Positions 52,353 through 61,908 are shown, counted from the first letter of the stretch. The stretch is 64,000 bases of DNA from Halorubrum lacusprofundi ATCC 49239 (GCF_000022205.1 NC_012029.1:2232001-2296000); one strand, 5' to 3'. The notes: generated from the letters alone by a model not told the origin. Made by a program: numbers and translations.

Positions 52353-53105
52353 ATGGACGTTCCGCACACCGTCACGGCCGCGCTCGACGATCGGTCGGTG
52401 GCCGGGAAGCGGTGTCTGGAAGCCGGTGCGGGTGCCGGGAACGCGACCGCCGGACTGCTCGCGAACGGCGCCGATCGGGTGTACGCCGTGACGAACGACC
52501 GGGATCACGCGCGGACGACGCGACGGCGCGTTGACGACGACGGTGACGATGGGGACGACGACGGTGACGACGGCGACGGCGACCGCTTGGCGGTGCTGGA
52601 GGCGGACCTCCGAGCGACTCCCCTTCCCGCCGACTCAGTCGACGTGATCACCGCGCACGGACTCTGTAACGTCCTCGATCCCGCGGCGCTGGCGGCGATC
52701 GCCGAGGAGTTCTCGCGGGTCGCGGCCCCGGGCGCGCAGCTCGTCGTCGACGACTACGACCCGTTGCCCGACGGTGCCGCGGTCAGAGAGCTGTTCGCCG
52801 TCGAAAACGCCGCGTCGGAACTGGCCCGCGGCCGCCCGGCGCTCACCTTCTACCCGGCGGCGTTCTTGCGGCGGTTCTTCGCGGGCCACGGCTGGGAGTT
52901 CGAGCGGGAGCGGACGCTGCTGGAGCCGGTCCCGTGGACCGAGAGCCACGTCTCCGCACATGCCGACCGAGCGGCCTCCATGGCCGCGGAATGCCCTGGT
53001 GAAACGAGCGACGCGCTGTCGGCGACCGCCCGTCGGCTCGCGGCCGAGATCGGGTCGGAATCGGTCGGACGGATGTACGGTCTCGCGTTTCGTCTCCCGG
53101 AGTGA
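52353..53105 (+). CDS. Class I SAM-dependent methyltransferase
   Basis: Protein of 250 aa with SAM motif I KRCLEAGAGAGNATAGLL, motif II VYAVTNDRDH and the later VDVITAHGLCNVL. An acidic Asp/Gly insertion (DDDGDDGDDDGDDGDGD) sits between motif II and the next strand, a likely halophile expansion. The substrate is unknown. It follows the aldo/keto reductase gene by 9 bases, so they are probably co-transcribed. Confidence 0.82.
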   Translation: MDVPHTVTAALDDRSVAGKRCLEAGAGAGNATAGLLANGADRVYAVTNDRDHARTTRRRVDDDGDDGDDDGDDGDGDRLAVLEADLRATPLPADSVDVITAHGLCNVLDPAALAAIAEEFSRVAAPGAQLVVDDYDPLPDGAAVRELFAVENAASELARGRPALTFYPAAFLRRFFAGHGWEFERERTLLEPVPWTESHVSAHADRAASMAAECPGETSDALSATARRLAAEIGSESVGRMYGLAFRLPE

Positions 53106-53125
53106 CGGCCTCGGAAATAGCGGTT

Positions 53126-53135
53126 CTGTTGAAAC
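53126..53135 (+). repeat. 10-bp direct repeat left of the antiporter gene
   Basis: CTGTTGAAAC, repeated exactly at 54471-54480 on the far side of the antiporter gene. Confidence 0.45.
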
Positions 53136-53273
53136 TCCCTGTAGTCGAGAGAAACGCTATGCGGCATACAGATCGTGTATGGATCGGGAGAACTGCCGGT
53201 GAACTCGTGCGTTTTGTCAAAGTTCGCACATTGGGAGCAAGAAACAAGCATATTCGAGCGCATCTCGTTGCTG

Positions 53274-54434
53274 ATGGCGGATATACTGCTAGTGGTCGGC
53301 GTGACGTTGCTGGTCGCGTTTGTCTTCGGTGAGGCCCTCGAACGGGTTGGTGAACCTGCTCTCGTCGGTGAGATCATCGCAGGACTGGTTCTCGGGCCGT
53401 CCATCATTGGTCTCATTGACTACGATGAGACATTCGCTGTGTTCGGGATCATCGGCGCAATGCTCCTCTTTTTCGATATCGGCTACGAGCATCTCGACCT
53501 TACAGAACTCCTGTCAGTCGGTTCTGCCGCCGTCAGTATCGCGCTGTTTGGGATGATAATACCCGCGGGCACCGGTCTCGCACTCGGCCTCGCGTTCGAC
53601 TACAGCGTCACCGAGAGTGCTTTCCTGGCACTCGCGCTCTCGGTGACTTCTATCGCCGTAACCGCTCGAACGTTACTTGACCTACACCAGCTCGATTCGC
53701 GTGTCGGGCATCGTGTTGTCGGGGCCGCAGTCGTGGACGACATCGTCGGTCTCGTCGCGTTCGCACTGCTCTTGCTCGCAGTCTCCGGGGGCGGTACCAT
53801 CGAGGCCGTGACGACTCTCGGACAAGTGATCGGGTTCTTTGCCCTCGCCGTGATCGCTCGGTTCGCCGTTATCCAACAACTGTCGTCACTTCTGGCGCGT
53901 TCACGGCAGATAGAAGCAGATATACTGGCCCTCTTTGGTGTGGTATTCCTCGTTAGTTTCAGTGCTGAGGCGGTCGGTCTCGATGTTACCCTCGGGGCAC
54001 TCATGATCGGTCTGCTTGTGGGTGAAGATGAGCGTCTCTCGCGGTTGGAAGTCCGTGAGGGTATCGCCGGTATCGCGTACGGGATGTTTATTCCACTTTT
54101 TTTCGCAGGCGTGGGAGCGCAGATCGATCTTCGTGTCCTGACCACGCTTGACACATTCGTCATCGCCGTCGTTACTTTCGGTCTAGCGGCGAAGTTTGTC
54201 GGCGGGTTTATCGGCAACCTGATAGCGGGCGGAGATGTCCACGAGTCCGCCGCGATCGGCGTCGGTATGACTCCAAAGGCGGGAGTCGAACTGGCGATCA
54301 TCAGTGCCGCTCTCGCAGAAGGACTCATCTCAATACGGCTGTTCTCGGCCATTGCAGCGCTCGTACTGGTGTCTGTGTTGATCTCTCCATCTCTTCTTCA
54401 AGCTGTGTTGAACCGGACGAACAGTCCCGAGTGA
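53274..54434 (+). CDS. CPA2-type cation:proton antiporter
   Basis: Protein of 386 aa with about 12 hydrophobic helices of the Kef/NhaP-like monovalent cation:proton antiporter family. The Asp pair in VVDDIVGLVAF matches the transport site, and VGEIIAGLVLGPSIIG is the typical first-helix region. There is no cytoplasmic TrkA-N domain, so it resembles the shorter antiporters. Its codon usage is visibly less GC-rich than its neighbours and short direct repeats flank it, which suggests transfer. A second antiporter (NhaC family) follows convergently. Confidence 0.88.
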   Translation: MADILLVVGVTLLVAFVFGEALERVGEPALVGEIIAGLVLGPSIIGLIDYDETFAVFGIIGAMLLFFDIGYEHLDLTELLSVGSAAVSIALFGMIIPAGTGLALGLAFDYSVTESAFLALALSVTSIAVTARTLLDLHQLDSRVGHRVVGAAVVDDIVGLVAFALLLLAVSGGGTIEAVTTLGQVIGFFALAVIARFAVIQQLSSLLARSRQIEADILALFGVVFLVSFSAEAVGLDVTLGALMIGLLVGEDERLSRLEVREGIAGIAYGMFIPLFFAGVGAQIDLRVLTTLDTFVIAVVTFGLAAKFVGGFIGNLIAGGDVHESAAIGVGMTPKAGVELAIISAALAEGLISIRLFSAIAALVLVSVLISPSLLQAVLNRTNSPE

Positions 54435-54470
54435 CGGCGCTCCGAGAGAGACGTGTTGTGTTCGGCACGG

Positions 54471-54480
54471 CTGTTGAAAC
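54471..54480 (+). repeat. 10-bp direct repeat right of the antiporter gene
   Basis: CTGTTGAAAC, exact partner of 53126-53135. Both copies follow a GAGTGACGGC sequence at the preceding stop codons. Confidence 0.45.
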
Positions 54481-54576
54481 CTGTCTCCGACTGAGGATTT
54501 CGACGAAGGCGAAACAGCGGGAACGCGTCGTCCAACCGCCGAAACGATCCGTCAGTCGGCCGTCGCCGTCGACTCG

Positions 54577-56040
54577 TCAGTCGTCGTCGGTCGCCACGGC
54601 CGGTTCGTCGGCGGCGGGCGCCCGGTCCGCGGCCGGCGTCACGTTCAGCGAGTAGCCGGTCGCCGCCATGACGAACAGCACGAGGGGCGACAGGAACGCG
54701 AACAGGTAGTACGGGGCGTACTCTAGGGTCGGAACTCCGGTGACACCCGCCATGTAGACGGCGCCCGCGTGCCACGGGAACAGCGCGCCGGTCGGCGTCC
54801 CGGCGGCCTCGACCGCACGGGAGAGTTGGTCGCTGTCGAGTCCGAACTCGTCGTAGGTGTTCCGAAGGGTGACGCTCGGGAGGACGATACTCATGTACTG
54901 CTGGGCGGTGAGCGCGTTGATGACGATCGCCGAGACGCCGGTCCCGGCGACGAGCGCACCCGGGCTCTTCACGGACGAGGTGAACGAGTGGGCGATCACC
55001 GCCAGCACGCCGGTCCGCTCCAAGATACCACCGAGCGCGAGCGCGGCGACGACGACCGTGATCGTCCATGCAGAGCCGGTGAGCCCGCCCGTCGCGAGCA
55101 GTTCGTTCACCAGATCGGACCCAGACTCCGGCGCGGTGCCGTACATGAAGGTGTTCCACGCGGCGACGAAACCGGACCCCTGCACGAGAATCGTCGTGAT
55201 CGCGCCGGCGAACACGCCGGCGACGAGGGTCGGCAACGCGGCGTACCCGCGCAGCGCCAGTCCGAAGGTAACCACGAGTGGGATAAATGCGAGCAGCGTG
55301 ATTGCGTACGTCCCGCCGAGCGCGCCCTGGATATCGGCGATCCGACCCACCGGGATCTCCCCACTGGCGCGGAGTCCGAGCGCGAGGAAGCCGAGCACCG
55401 CGAGCCCGAAGGCGACGGCGGTACCGGTCCGCATCCGGCGAATGTGCGTGTACAGATCGGTGTTGGTGACGCCGGCTGCGAGGTTCGTCGTGTCGGAGAG
55501 CGGCGACTGCTTGTCACCGGCGTACGCACCCGAGAGGACGGCGCCGACCGTCATCGGGGCGGGAACGCCGAGCCCCGCACCGATGCCGACGAAGGCGACA
55601 CCGAGGGTGCCGACCGTGGTCCACGAGGAACCGATGGCGAACGCGACGACGGCGGCGACGACCGCGGCCGCCGGCAGGAACGTCGTCGGCGAGAGAATCT
55701 CCAGCCCGTAGTACATCAGTCCCGGAATCGTGCCGGCGCTGACCCACGTCGCGATGAGCCCGTAGATCGTGAAGATGATGAGAAGCGCCTGTAGCCCCAT
55801 CACGAGCCCGTTGGCGATTCCGTCGAACAGTTCCTCCCAGTCGTAGCCGAGCCACAGGCCGAACCCGCCGACGAAGGCGATGCTCCAGAGAAGCGGGGGG
55901 TGCGGGTCCAGTCCGAGGACGGCCGAGCCGATACCAAGGAACGCCACGACGGCGAGGACCGGGATCAGCGCCGCCGCGAGACTCGGGCGGCGATCCGGAT
56001 CGAGGTCCTCGTACGTTGTGGGCGTGAACGAGCGTGCCAT
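54577..56040 (-). CDS. Na+/H+ antiporter NhaC family
   Basis: Protein of 487 aa with about 12 helices and features of the NhaC family: SGAYAGDKQSPLSDTTNLAAG in two parts, SSWTTVGTLGVAFVG, and a late PTGALFPWHAGAVYMAG. It exchanges sodium for protons across the membrane, which suits a salt-loving cell. The start MARSFTPTTYEDLD is supported by a TTTATG box 26-27 nt upstream on the minus strand (56062-56068). The divergent NOG1-like gene begins 211 bases away. Confidence 0.9.
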   Translation of the reverse strand: MARSFTPTTYEDLDPDRRPSLAAALIPVLAVVAFLGIGSAVLGLDPHPPLLWSIAFVGGFGLWLGYDWEELFDGIANGLVMGLQALLIIFTIYGLIATWVSAGTIPGLMYYGLEILSPTTFLPAAAVVAAVVAFAIGSSWTTVGTLGVAFVGIGAGLGVPAPMTVGAVLSGAYAGDKQSPLSDTTNLAAGVTNTDLYTHIRRMRTGTAVAFGLAVLGFLALGLRASGEIPVGRIADIQGALGGTYAITLLAFIPLVVTFGLALRGYAALPTLVAGVFAGAITTILVQGSGFVAAWNTFMYGTAPESGSDLVNELLATGGLTGSAWTITVVVAALALGGILERTGVLAVIAHSFTSSVKSPGALVAGTGVSAIVINALTAQQYMSIVLPSVTLRNTYDEFGLDSDQLSRAVEAAGTPTGALFPWHAGAVYMAGVTGVPTLEYAPYYLFAFLSPLVLFVMAATGYSLNVTPAADRAPAADEPAVATDDD

Positions 56041-56218
56041 ACCCCGACATATTCCCTTGAAGCATAAATATGACTCGAAATATGCATGGAAAAGATAACG
56101 ATCATTCATCTCGTTTCTGGCGGGGCGGCGGCGATGGGAGGCGAACGCCGAGAAGTCGCCGACTCCCGGCGCGTCCGACCGTGTGCCGCCGTGTCGCGGG
56201 GGTCATCGAACGGACGGT

Positions 56219-56225
56219 CTTATAC
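56219..56225 (+). promoter_or_regulatory. TATA box of the NOG1-like gene
   Basis: CTTATAC centred about 28 nt before the ATG at 56251; supports leaderless transcription and that start. Confidence 0.55.
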
Positions 56226-56250
56226 GCGTCGGCAGTCAAGTCGGGGCAAC

Positions 56251-57237
56251 ATGATATTTGAGGGCCTCCCGACGACCCCCCGCTCGGAGGAACTCGTCGA
56301 CAAGGCATTCTCGCGGGCGGCGCGCGCGGGGCGCGCCAAACACGGGCACGAGGCGCAGGAGTCGATGCTGCGGACGGCCGGCAACGTGCTCTCGGACAAC
56401 TTGGAGAACGTCGTGGTGTCGTGGCCGGACTTCGGCTTCGACGTGGAGCCGTTCTACTACGAGCTCGCCGACGCCATCGTCGACGTCGACCGGCTCCGGC
56501 AGGCGCTCTCACAGGTGATGTGGGCCAGCCGGCAGATCGAGGACCTTCGCGACGAGTATACGACGAAGATCCGGAACTCGGACGTCGACACCGCGCGGAA
56601 ACACCGCAAGCAGGCGTTCGCGCGCATGGCCGACGTGATGGACCAGATCGAAGACGATCTGCGGTACATCGGCGACTCCCGGGACCAGCTGAAAGTGCTC
56701 CCGGACATCCGACCAGACGAACCCGCCATCGTGATCGCGGGCTACCCCAACGTGGGCAAGTCGTCGTTCGTCAACCGGGTCACCCGCGCGTCGAACCAGA
56801 TCGCGGAGTACCCGTTCACCACGAAAGGCGTCCAGATCGGGCACTTCGAGCGCGACCACGTCCGGTACCAGATCGTCGACACCCCCGGCCTGCTCGACCG
56901 GCCGGAAGACGAGCGCAACGACATCGAGCGGCAGGCGGTCAGCGCCCTCGAACACCTCGCGGACGTTGTCGTGTTCGTGCTCGACCCCTCCGGCGACTGC
57001 GGCTACCCCCTCAATGTCCAGCTCGAACTCCGCGAGGAGGTCCGCGAGCTGTTCGGCGAGGCCGTCCCGTTCCTCACGGTGGCGAACAAACACGACCGCT
57101 TCGAGGCGGTACAGGCGGAATCGGTCGACGCGACGATGAGCGTCACCGAAGACGAGAACGTCGAAGACGTGCTCGACATGGCCGTCGAGGCGGCCGCGTT
57201 CGAGCCCGACCTCCCGACCCGCGACGGCGAGGAGTGA
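56251..57237 (+). CDS. NOG1-family GTP-binding protein
   Basis: GTPase of 328 aa. G1 is GYPNVGKSSFVNRV, switch I region EYPFTTKGVQIGHF, G3 VDTPGLLDRP, and G4 VANKHDRF. The N-terminal 150 residues are the helical domain of Nog1/Obg-like proteins (IFEGLPTTPRSEELVDKAFS). In eukaryotes Nog1 acts in 60S ribosome maturation; the archaeal protein probably has a similar role, by homology. It is complete and single. Confidence 0.9.
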   Translation: MIFEGLPTTPRSEELVDKAFSRAARAGRAKHGHEAQESMLRTAGNVLSDNLENVVVSWPDFGFDVEPFYYELADAIVDVDRLRQALSQVMWASRQIEDLRDEYTTKIRNSDVDTARKHRKQAFARMADVMDQIEDDLRYIGDSRDQLKVLPDIRPDEPAIVIAGYPNVGKSSFVNRVTRASNQIAEYPFTTKGVQIGHFERDHVRYQIVDTPGLLDRPEDERNDIERQAVSALEHLADVVVFVLDPSGDCGYPLNVQLELREEVRELFGEAVPFLTVANKHDRFEAVQAESVDATMSVTEDENVEDVLDMAVEAAAFEPDLPTRDGEE

Positions 57238-57241
57238 GCGG

Positions 57242-57276
57242 CCGTTTATAAGCGGTCGGTGGTCGCTTATAAACGG
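57242..57276. terminator. Long inverted repeat with two TTATAA cores
   Basis: CCGTTTATAAGCG and CGCTTATAAACGG, perfect 13-base arms around a 9-base spacer, starting five bases after the NOG1-like stop and between two convergent genes. As RNA it forms a strong hairpin on either strand, so a bidirectional terminator is the simplest reading. Each arm also contains a TATA-like sequence, as do palindromes at 63.4-63.8 kb. Confidence 0.5.
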
Positions 57277-57338
57277 TGAGCGCCGCGGCTCGACGGAGGC
57301 GCCCCATTCTCCCAAAAAGTCACCAGCTGAGCGCCGTC

Positions 57339-58094
57339 TCAGGCCTGTTCGGCGGCGTAGATGACGTTGACGCTGACCCGCACGCTCACGTCGCCGGTCT
57401 CGATGCCGGTGGCGGCGCCCGCACCGTCGCTCTCGGCCATCACGGCGGCGTCGGACACCCGATACGGCGTCACGCCCGCGTTGGCGGTGGAAACGCTGTA
57501 GGCGCCGGCCAACTCCAGCCCGCTGGAGTCCGCGAGGACGGTGGCGTCGCCCTCGGCGTTCGCCATCGCGTTCTCGATGGCGGTCTCGCGGACCTCGCGC
57601 TCGCGTTCCTCGCTGAGCCCGAACTCGATCCGCTGGACCTCGTCGGCGCCGGCGTCGATCGCCACGTCGATGACCTCGCCGACCGCGTCCACGTCGTCAA
57701 GCGCGATCGCGTAGCGGTGAACGCCTTGATACTCCGTCCGCTCGGGATTCTCGCGCGTCTCGTAGGATTCTCGGACGTCGTACTGATCGGTCCGAATGTC
57801 GTCCTCGTCGAGCCCCCAGTCGGTGAGTGCCGCGCGGACCGCCTCATCGCCGGCGGCGAGTTCGTCGCGAACGGCTGCGGAGTCGTTGCCGGTCGCGGTC
57901 ACCGCGACCTGGATCGTCGCGCGGTCCGGCTCGGCCGTGGCCTCGCCGCTCGCGGTCACCTCGATGTTCCTGTCGAGCGTCGATTTGTCGCCCGTATCGA
58001 CGCCGGCGGTTCCGGTCGACCCGACGAGTCCCGAACAGCCCGCGAGCGCGACGAGCAGCGCGACGCCCACGGCAGTTGCCAGTTTCCTGTTCAT
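57339..58094 (-). CDS. SIMPL-domain lipoprotein
   Basis: Protein of 251 aa with a lipoprotein signal (LATAVGVALLVALAGC) and a SIMPL (DUF541) domain: IEVTASGEATAEPDRATIQVAV in two parts, DIRTDQYDVRESYE, and a final VSVRVSVNVIYA. The family name comes from an interaction with an immune signalling protein in mammals; the microbial role is unknown, possibly in the envelope. The start MNRKLATA fits the signal peptide and a CTTATTGG box about 27 nt upstream. Confidence 0.88.
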   Translation of the reverse strand: MNRKLATAVGVALLVALAGCSGLVGSTGTAGVDTGDKSTLDRNIEVTASGEATAEPDRATIQVAVTATGNDSAAVRDELAAGDEAVRAALTDWGLDEDDIRTDQYDVRESYETRENPERTEYQGVHRYAIALDDVDAVGEVIDVAIDAGADEVQRIEFGLSEEREREVRETAIENAMANAEGDATVLADSSGLELAGAYSVSTANAGVTPYRVSDAAVMAESDGAGAATGIETGDVSVRVSVNVIYAAEQA

Positions 58095-58184
58095 ACCCGA
58101 CCTCTCGTCGGGAACCACCAATAAGTCGCCGAAAGGACAAAGAATCGTTTGTGCTATCGGACGGGGGGATCCTGATCGACCCGA

Positions 58185-60416
58185 TCAGGCGGAGCGGGTC
58201 TCGTCGTCCGTCTCGCTCTCGTCACCCTCGTCGTCCGCTTCCTCGCTGTCTTCCTCCTCTTCGTCGGGCTCGTCGTGATCCGTGATCACCGCCGGCTCTC
58301 GCGAGAGGCTGTCATCCGCCTCGCCCTCGTCGTCCTCCTCCTCGGGATCGTCGTGATCCGTGATCACCGATCGGTCTGCGGCTTCGTCGCCCTCGTCACT
58401 GTCGTCGCCGTTCCCGTTATCGCCAGCGTTGCCGTCGTTGCTAACGTCGCCGGCGTCATCCGTTCCGTCGTCGTCTCCCGACGCGAGATCATCGGACTCC
58501 TCGTCCCTCCGTCGGCCCGAATCGCCAATCTTCGCCCCGCTTGCCTCGTCCGGATCGCGCTCGACGCCTCCGTCCGGCGGCCCGGACACCCGCCGTCCGG
58601 GACCGAAGAGCCGATCCCGGAGCGAGCGGTTGCTCGGGCGCTCGGCGAGCAGCACCGAACAGTCCACGTCGTGGATCACGTCGAGATGCAGGGAGTTCGA
58701 GACGAGCCGCGAGAGCAGCCCCTTCTCCGTCGCGCCGATGATGACGAGGGTGTTGTCCGCGGCCTCCCGAGCGATGGCTCCCTCGACGTCGCCGCTGTCG
58801 TCGACGATACGCTCGGCGTCCGAGAGCCCGTTCTCCGCGGCCCAGGCGGTGAGGAACCCCTCGCCCTCGGTGCGGTTCTCGGGACCGTTGACGACGTGAA
58901 GCAGGCTCACCTCGGCGTCGGCGGTCCGAGAGAGCACGCTCGCGACCTCCGCGCCCAGCGTCGAGTCCGGGCCGCCGGAGGTCGGGAGCAGGACCCGCGA
59001 GGTGTCGAGGTCGCTCTCGTTCAGGATGAGGAAGTCGCACGGGAGCTGGTTGGTCAGCTCGTCGATCGGTCGCTCCGCACGGGCGGCGTTCCACAGCTGG
59101 TCTTCGCCCCATCCCATCAACACGGCGTCCGGACGGGTCCGACGGGCCATGTTGAACACCTCCTCGAAGGAGCGGTGCGAGACGACCGTTGAGGTGGAGA
59201 CGTCGATGTCGTACTCCTCGGCGGTCTCGCGGAGCCCGGCCATCCCCTCCTCGGAGACGTCGGCGATCCGGCCGGCGCCCGCCGACAGCGACATCCGCTC
59301 TGGCGCCTGCACGACGTGGACGATGTGGACGAGTCCGTCCTCGTGGTCGCTCGCGATCTGACTCGCAAGCTCGACGATAGGGCCGTCGGTCCGCGGGTTC
59401 GTGATGGGGACCATGATCCGGTAGCCTTCGTTTGCGAACAGCGTCGCCTCCGTGGCGTCCAAGATCGGGACGTACGAGCGCCCGGCGGCGCGACCGAGCA
59501 CCCACTCCGGCACCGTGAGCCGGCGGGTGACTCCCTCGAAGCGCGCCTCCTCTAAGCGCTCCTGGCTGGTCTGGAAGTAGTTCACCAGCGTGACCAAGAC
59601 GATCCCGCCGATGGTGTTCCCGATCAACACCGGGATCACGAAGCCGACGATCCCGGAGTAGAGGCTGATCTCCGCACCGTACAGCGGGATATTGTACTCG
59701 AAGAACAGGTAGAGGACTTCGGTGAACGAGACGACCACGTGGAACAGGTCGCCGAGCGGGATCGCGAGGAACGCGAGGTAGACGACGAGCATCCGGCTCA
59801 CGGAGTCGGTCGAGGCGAAGCCGACCCAGACGACGCCGGCGACGATCAGTCCCGCCATCGCGGCCTTGAAAAACAGTGGGACGGCGCCGATGCTGAATCC
59901 ACCCTCGGAGATGTACCGCGCCGCGTCGACGGTGTCGCCCGTGAAGACGCCGCCGTACGAGAGCACGAGCGCGCCGATCCCGCCGCCGATGAAGTTGCCC
60001 GCGAGCACGATCGTCCAATGGCGGAGGAGTGTGGGGATACTCGCAAGCCGTTCCAAGGTCAGCGCGACCGGCGGGAGCGTGTTCTCGGTGTACAGCTGGT
60101 AGCCGCCGATGATGATGTAGATGAACCCGAGCGGATAGAGGAGCACGCTCAAGATCGGATGGGAATCGGTCGCGGCCGTCAGCGATGCGTACAGCATGAA
60201 GGTGATCGTGATCGCCAGCCCCGCCGCGAGCCCGCTGAAGAAGAGTTCGCGGCTCCCGGAGGTCACCTCCTCGTCCGCGGCAGCGATGATCCGCTGGAAC
60301 ACCTCGTCGGACGAGAAGCGGTCCCGAACCGCTTCGCCGACCGCGGGCGCACCGCTGCGGGAGCGCTCGACGACTTCGCGCATCGAATCGTCGTCGGGGC
60401 GTGTCGAGTCGGTCAC
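58185..60416 (-). CDS. Formate/nitrite transporter fused to UspA domains
   Basis: Protein of 743 aa. Residues 1-300 are a formate/nitrite channel-family (FNT/YfdC-like) membrane domain, with LLYPLGFIYIIIGGYQLYTENT. Then follow two UspA-like segments (RIMVPITNPRTDGPIVELAS and TSRVLLPTSGGPDSTLGAEV, the latter with a late VIIGATEKG). The last 130 residues are an acidic tail that twice contains VITDHD followed by an acidic run. The fusion suggests channel activity controlled by nucleotide binding. GTG start at 60416, supported by a CTTTTCA box 27 nt upstream; an in-frame ATG lies 11 codons in. Confidence 0.87.
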   Translation of the reverse strand: MTDSTRPDDDSMREVVERSRSGAPAVGEAVRDRFSSDEVFQRIIAAADEEVTSGSRELFFSGLAAGLAITITFMLYASLTAATDSHPILSVLLYPLGFIYIIIGGYQLYTENTLPPVALTLERLASIPTLLRHWTIVLAGNFIGGGIGALVLSYGGVFTGDTVDAARYISEGGFSIGAVPLFFKAAMAGLIVAGVVWVGFASTDSVSRMLVVYLAFLAIPLGDLFHVVVSFTEVLYLFFEYNIPLYGAEISLYSGIVGFVIPVLIGNTIGGIVLVTLVNYFQTSQERLEEARFEGVTRRLTVPEWVLGRAAGRSYVPILDATEATLFANEGYRIMVPITNPRTDGPIVELASQIASDHEDGLVHIVHVVQAPERMSLSAGAGRIADVSEEGMAGLRETAEEYDIDVSTSTVVSHRSFEEVFNMARRTRPDAVLMGWGEDQLWNAARAERPIDELTNQLPCDFLILNESDLDTSRVLLPTSGGPDSTLGAEVASVLSRTADAEVSLLHVVNGPENRTEGEGFLTAWAAENGLSDAERIVDDSGDVEGAIAREAADNTLVIIGATEKGLLSRLVSNSLHLDVIHDVDCSVLLAERPSNRSLRDRLFGPGRRVSGPPDGGVERDPDEASGAKIGDSGRRRDEESDDLASGDDDGTDDAGDVSNDGNAGDNGNGDDSDEGDEAADRSVITDHDDPEEEDDEGEADDSLSREPAVITDHDEPDEEEEDSEEADDEGDESETDDETRSA

Positions 60417-60441
60417 TGTGCTATGGCACTGGGGCCGCGTT

Positions 60442-60448
60442 GAAAAGT
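60442..60448 (-). promoter_or_regulatory. TATA-like box of the FNT-UspA gene
   Basis: CTTTTCA on the minus strand about 27 nt before the GTG start; it makes that start credible. Confidence 0.45.
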
Positions 60449-60615
60449 ACTTCTACTTCCGTCATGCACCGTAAAAACCGCTGATACTAAACTTTTGCTG
60501 GAGTAAAGATAGTTTCTGTTCATGTTTATTGGGGAACAGAGGAAATCGTTCGGTCGAGATTCCGCGCCGAGGGCGGAGACGCGTTCGGTTGCGGTCCAGC
60601 GGGTTCGACCGTCAG

Positions 60616-61908
60616 TCAGGCGCGGCTGACCGCCACGAGCCGAACCTCGACTTGCACATCCTCGCCGATCGCCGACTCGATCCGTTGGTCAAGGGCCCGG
60701 GCGACTGTCTCTGCACCGACGTCCGGGGGCGCCCCGACGGTAACCACCACGCGTTCGGTGTTGCGGGGCGGTAGCGTCCCGCCCCGATCGACCTCGAGTT
60801 CGATCAGTTCCATCCCGGGGTTTATCGCGTCCAGCTCGTCGCCGACGGCGGTCCGGATGTCCGCCTCGGTCGTCGAGGCGACGTACGAGTCGTAGGTGAC
60901 GCCGCCGAGGAACACCGACAGCACCGCGATGGCAGCGACGAGGATGGCCGCGCGCTTCAGGAAGGCCGCGCGCGCGTCGTCCTCGCGGAACCAGCGCTGC
61001 GGGCGATACCCCTCGTACCACAGCGTCACCAGCGCGGAGAGGTTGATCGAGAGGACGTTCACCGCGACGATCACGCCCGCGCCGATCACGAGCCGCGGGA
61101 TCTGAAAGGCGATCCCGATACCGACGGCGGCCGCCGGCGGAATGAGCGCCACCGCGATCATCACGCCCACCAGCGCCGCGGAGACGCCCGTCATCAGCGA
61201 GATGATCCCGGCGAGACCGGCGCCGATCGCCACGACGAGCACTAAGACGTTCGGCGCGAGCCGCTCGGAGACCTCGGCGAGATCCAACGGGTCGAGTCCC
61301 GGCGGGACGAGCGCGAGCCACCGCAGCGCGAACGCGAACAGCGTCGCGGCCGCGATCGCGACCGCGACCCCAAGTACCTGCATCCGTACCCCGCGCCGAA
61401 ACATCTCCTCGTCGTCCACGACGGTGCCGACCGCCGCCGACATCGCCGGTCCGATCAGCGGCGCGATCACCATCGATCCGACCACGGTCGCCGGCGAGTT
61501 CAAGAGCAGTCCGGCCGTCGCGATCACGGCGGAGATAACGGTCATCAGCACGTACGTCCGGATCCCGGAGGCGAGGTCGTCGGCCTTCGCCTGCAGCTCC
61601 TCCCGCGAGATATGCTTGCCTGCGTGTTCGGCCTCCTCGGCGTACTCGTCTTCGAGCGCCTCGAACCGGCGGGAGATAACCGTCTCGGCCGCGACAATGA
61701 CGGTGTAGGTGCTCTCGTCGATCCCCACCTCTCGGAGCCGTTCGAGTACGGGTTCGACGGCGGCAGTCGGGAGCGGGAACGTCGCGACCGCGGTGTACTC
61801 ACGGCCGCTCGTTTCGTCGGTGACGACGTAGTCGACTCCCTCGTCGTCGAGCGCGCGGATAACGGCCGCGCGCTTCCCCGCCGGGATCATGACCTGAACG
61901 AGTCGCAC
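60616..61908 (-). CDS. DUF389 (TIGR00341) membrane protein
   Basis: Protein of 430 aa with a soluble N-terminal domain (LVQVMIPAGKRAAVIRALDD) and about six to seven transmembrane helices of the DUF389 type (VVGSMVIAPLIGPAMSAAVG, SLMTGVSAALVGVMIAVALIPP). A soluble C-terminal domain follows (ERVVVTVGAPPDVGAETV). Function unknown. The GTG start has a CCTATAAG box at 61932-61939 at the correct distance. It is upstream of the FNT-UspA gene on the same strand, with 199 bases between them. Confidence 0.88.
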   Translation of the reverse strand: MRLVQVMIPAGKRAAVIRALDDEGVDYVVTDETSGREYTAVATFPLPTAAVEPVLERLREVGIDESTYTVIVAAETVISRRFEALEDEYAEEAEHAGKHISREELQAKADDLASGIRTYVLMTVISAVIATAGLLLNSPATVVGSMVIAPLIGPAMSAAVGTVVDDEEMFRRGVRMQVLGVAVAIAAATLFAFALRWLALVPPGLDPLDLAEVSERLAPNVLVLVVAIGAGLAGIISLMTGVSAALVGVMIAVALIPPAAAVGIGIAFQIPRLVIGAGVIVAVNVLSINLSALVTLWYEGYRPQRWFREDDARAAFLKRAAILVAAIAVLSVFLGGVTYDSYVASTTEADIRTAVGDELDAINPGMELIELEVDRGGTLPPRNTERVVVTVGAPPDVGAETVARALDQRIESAIGEDVQVEVRLVAVSRA

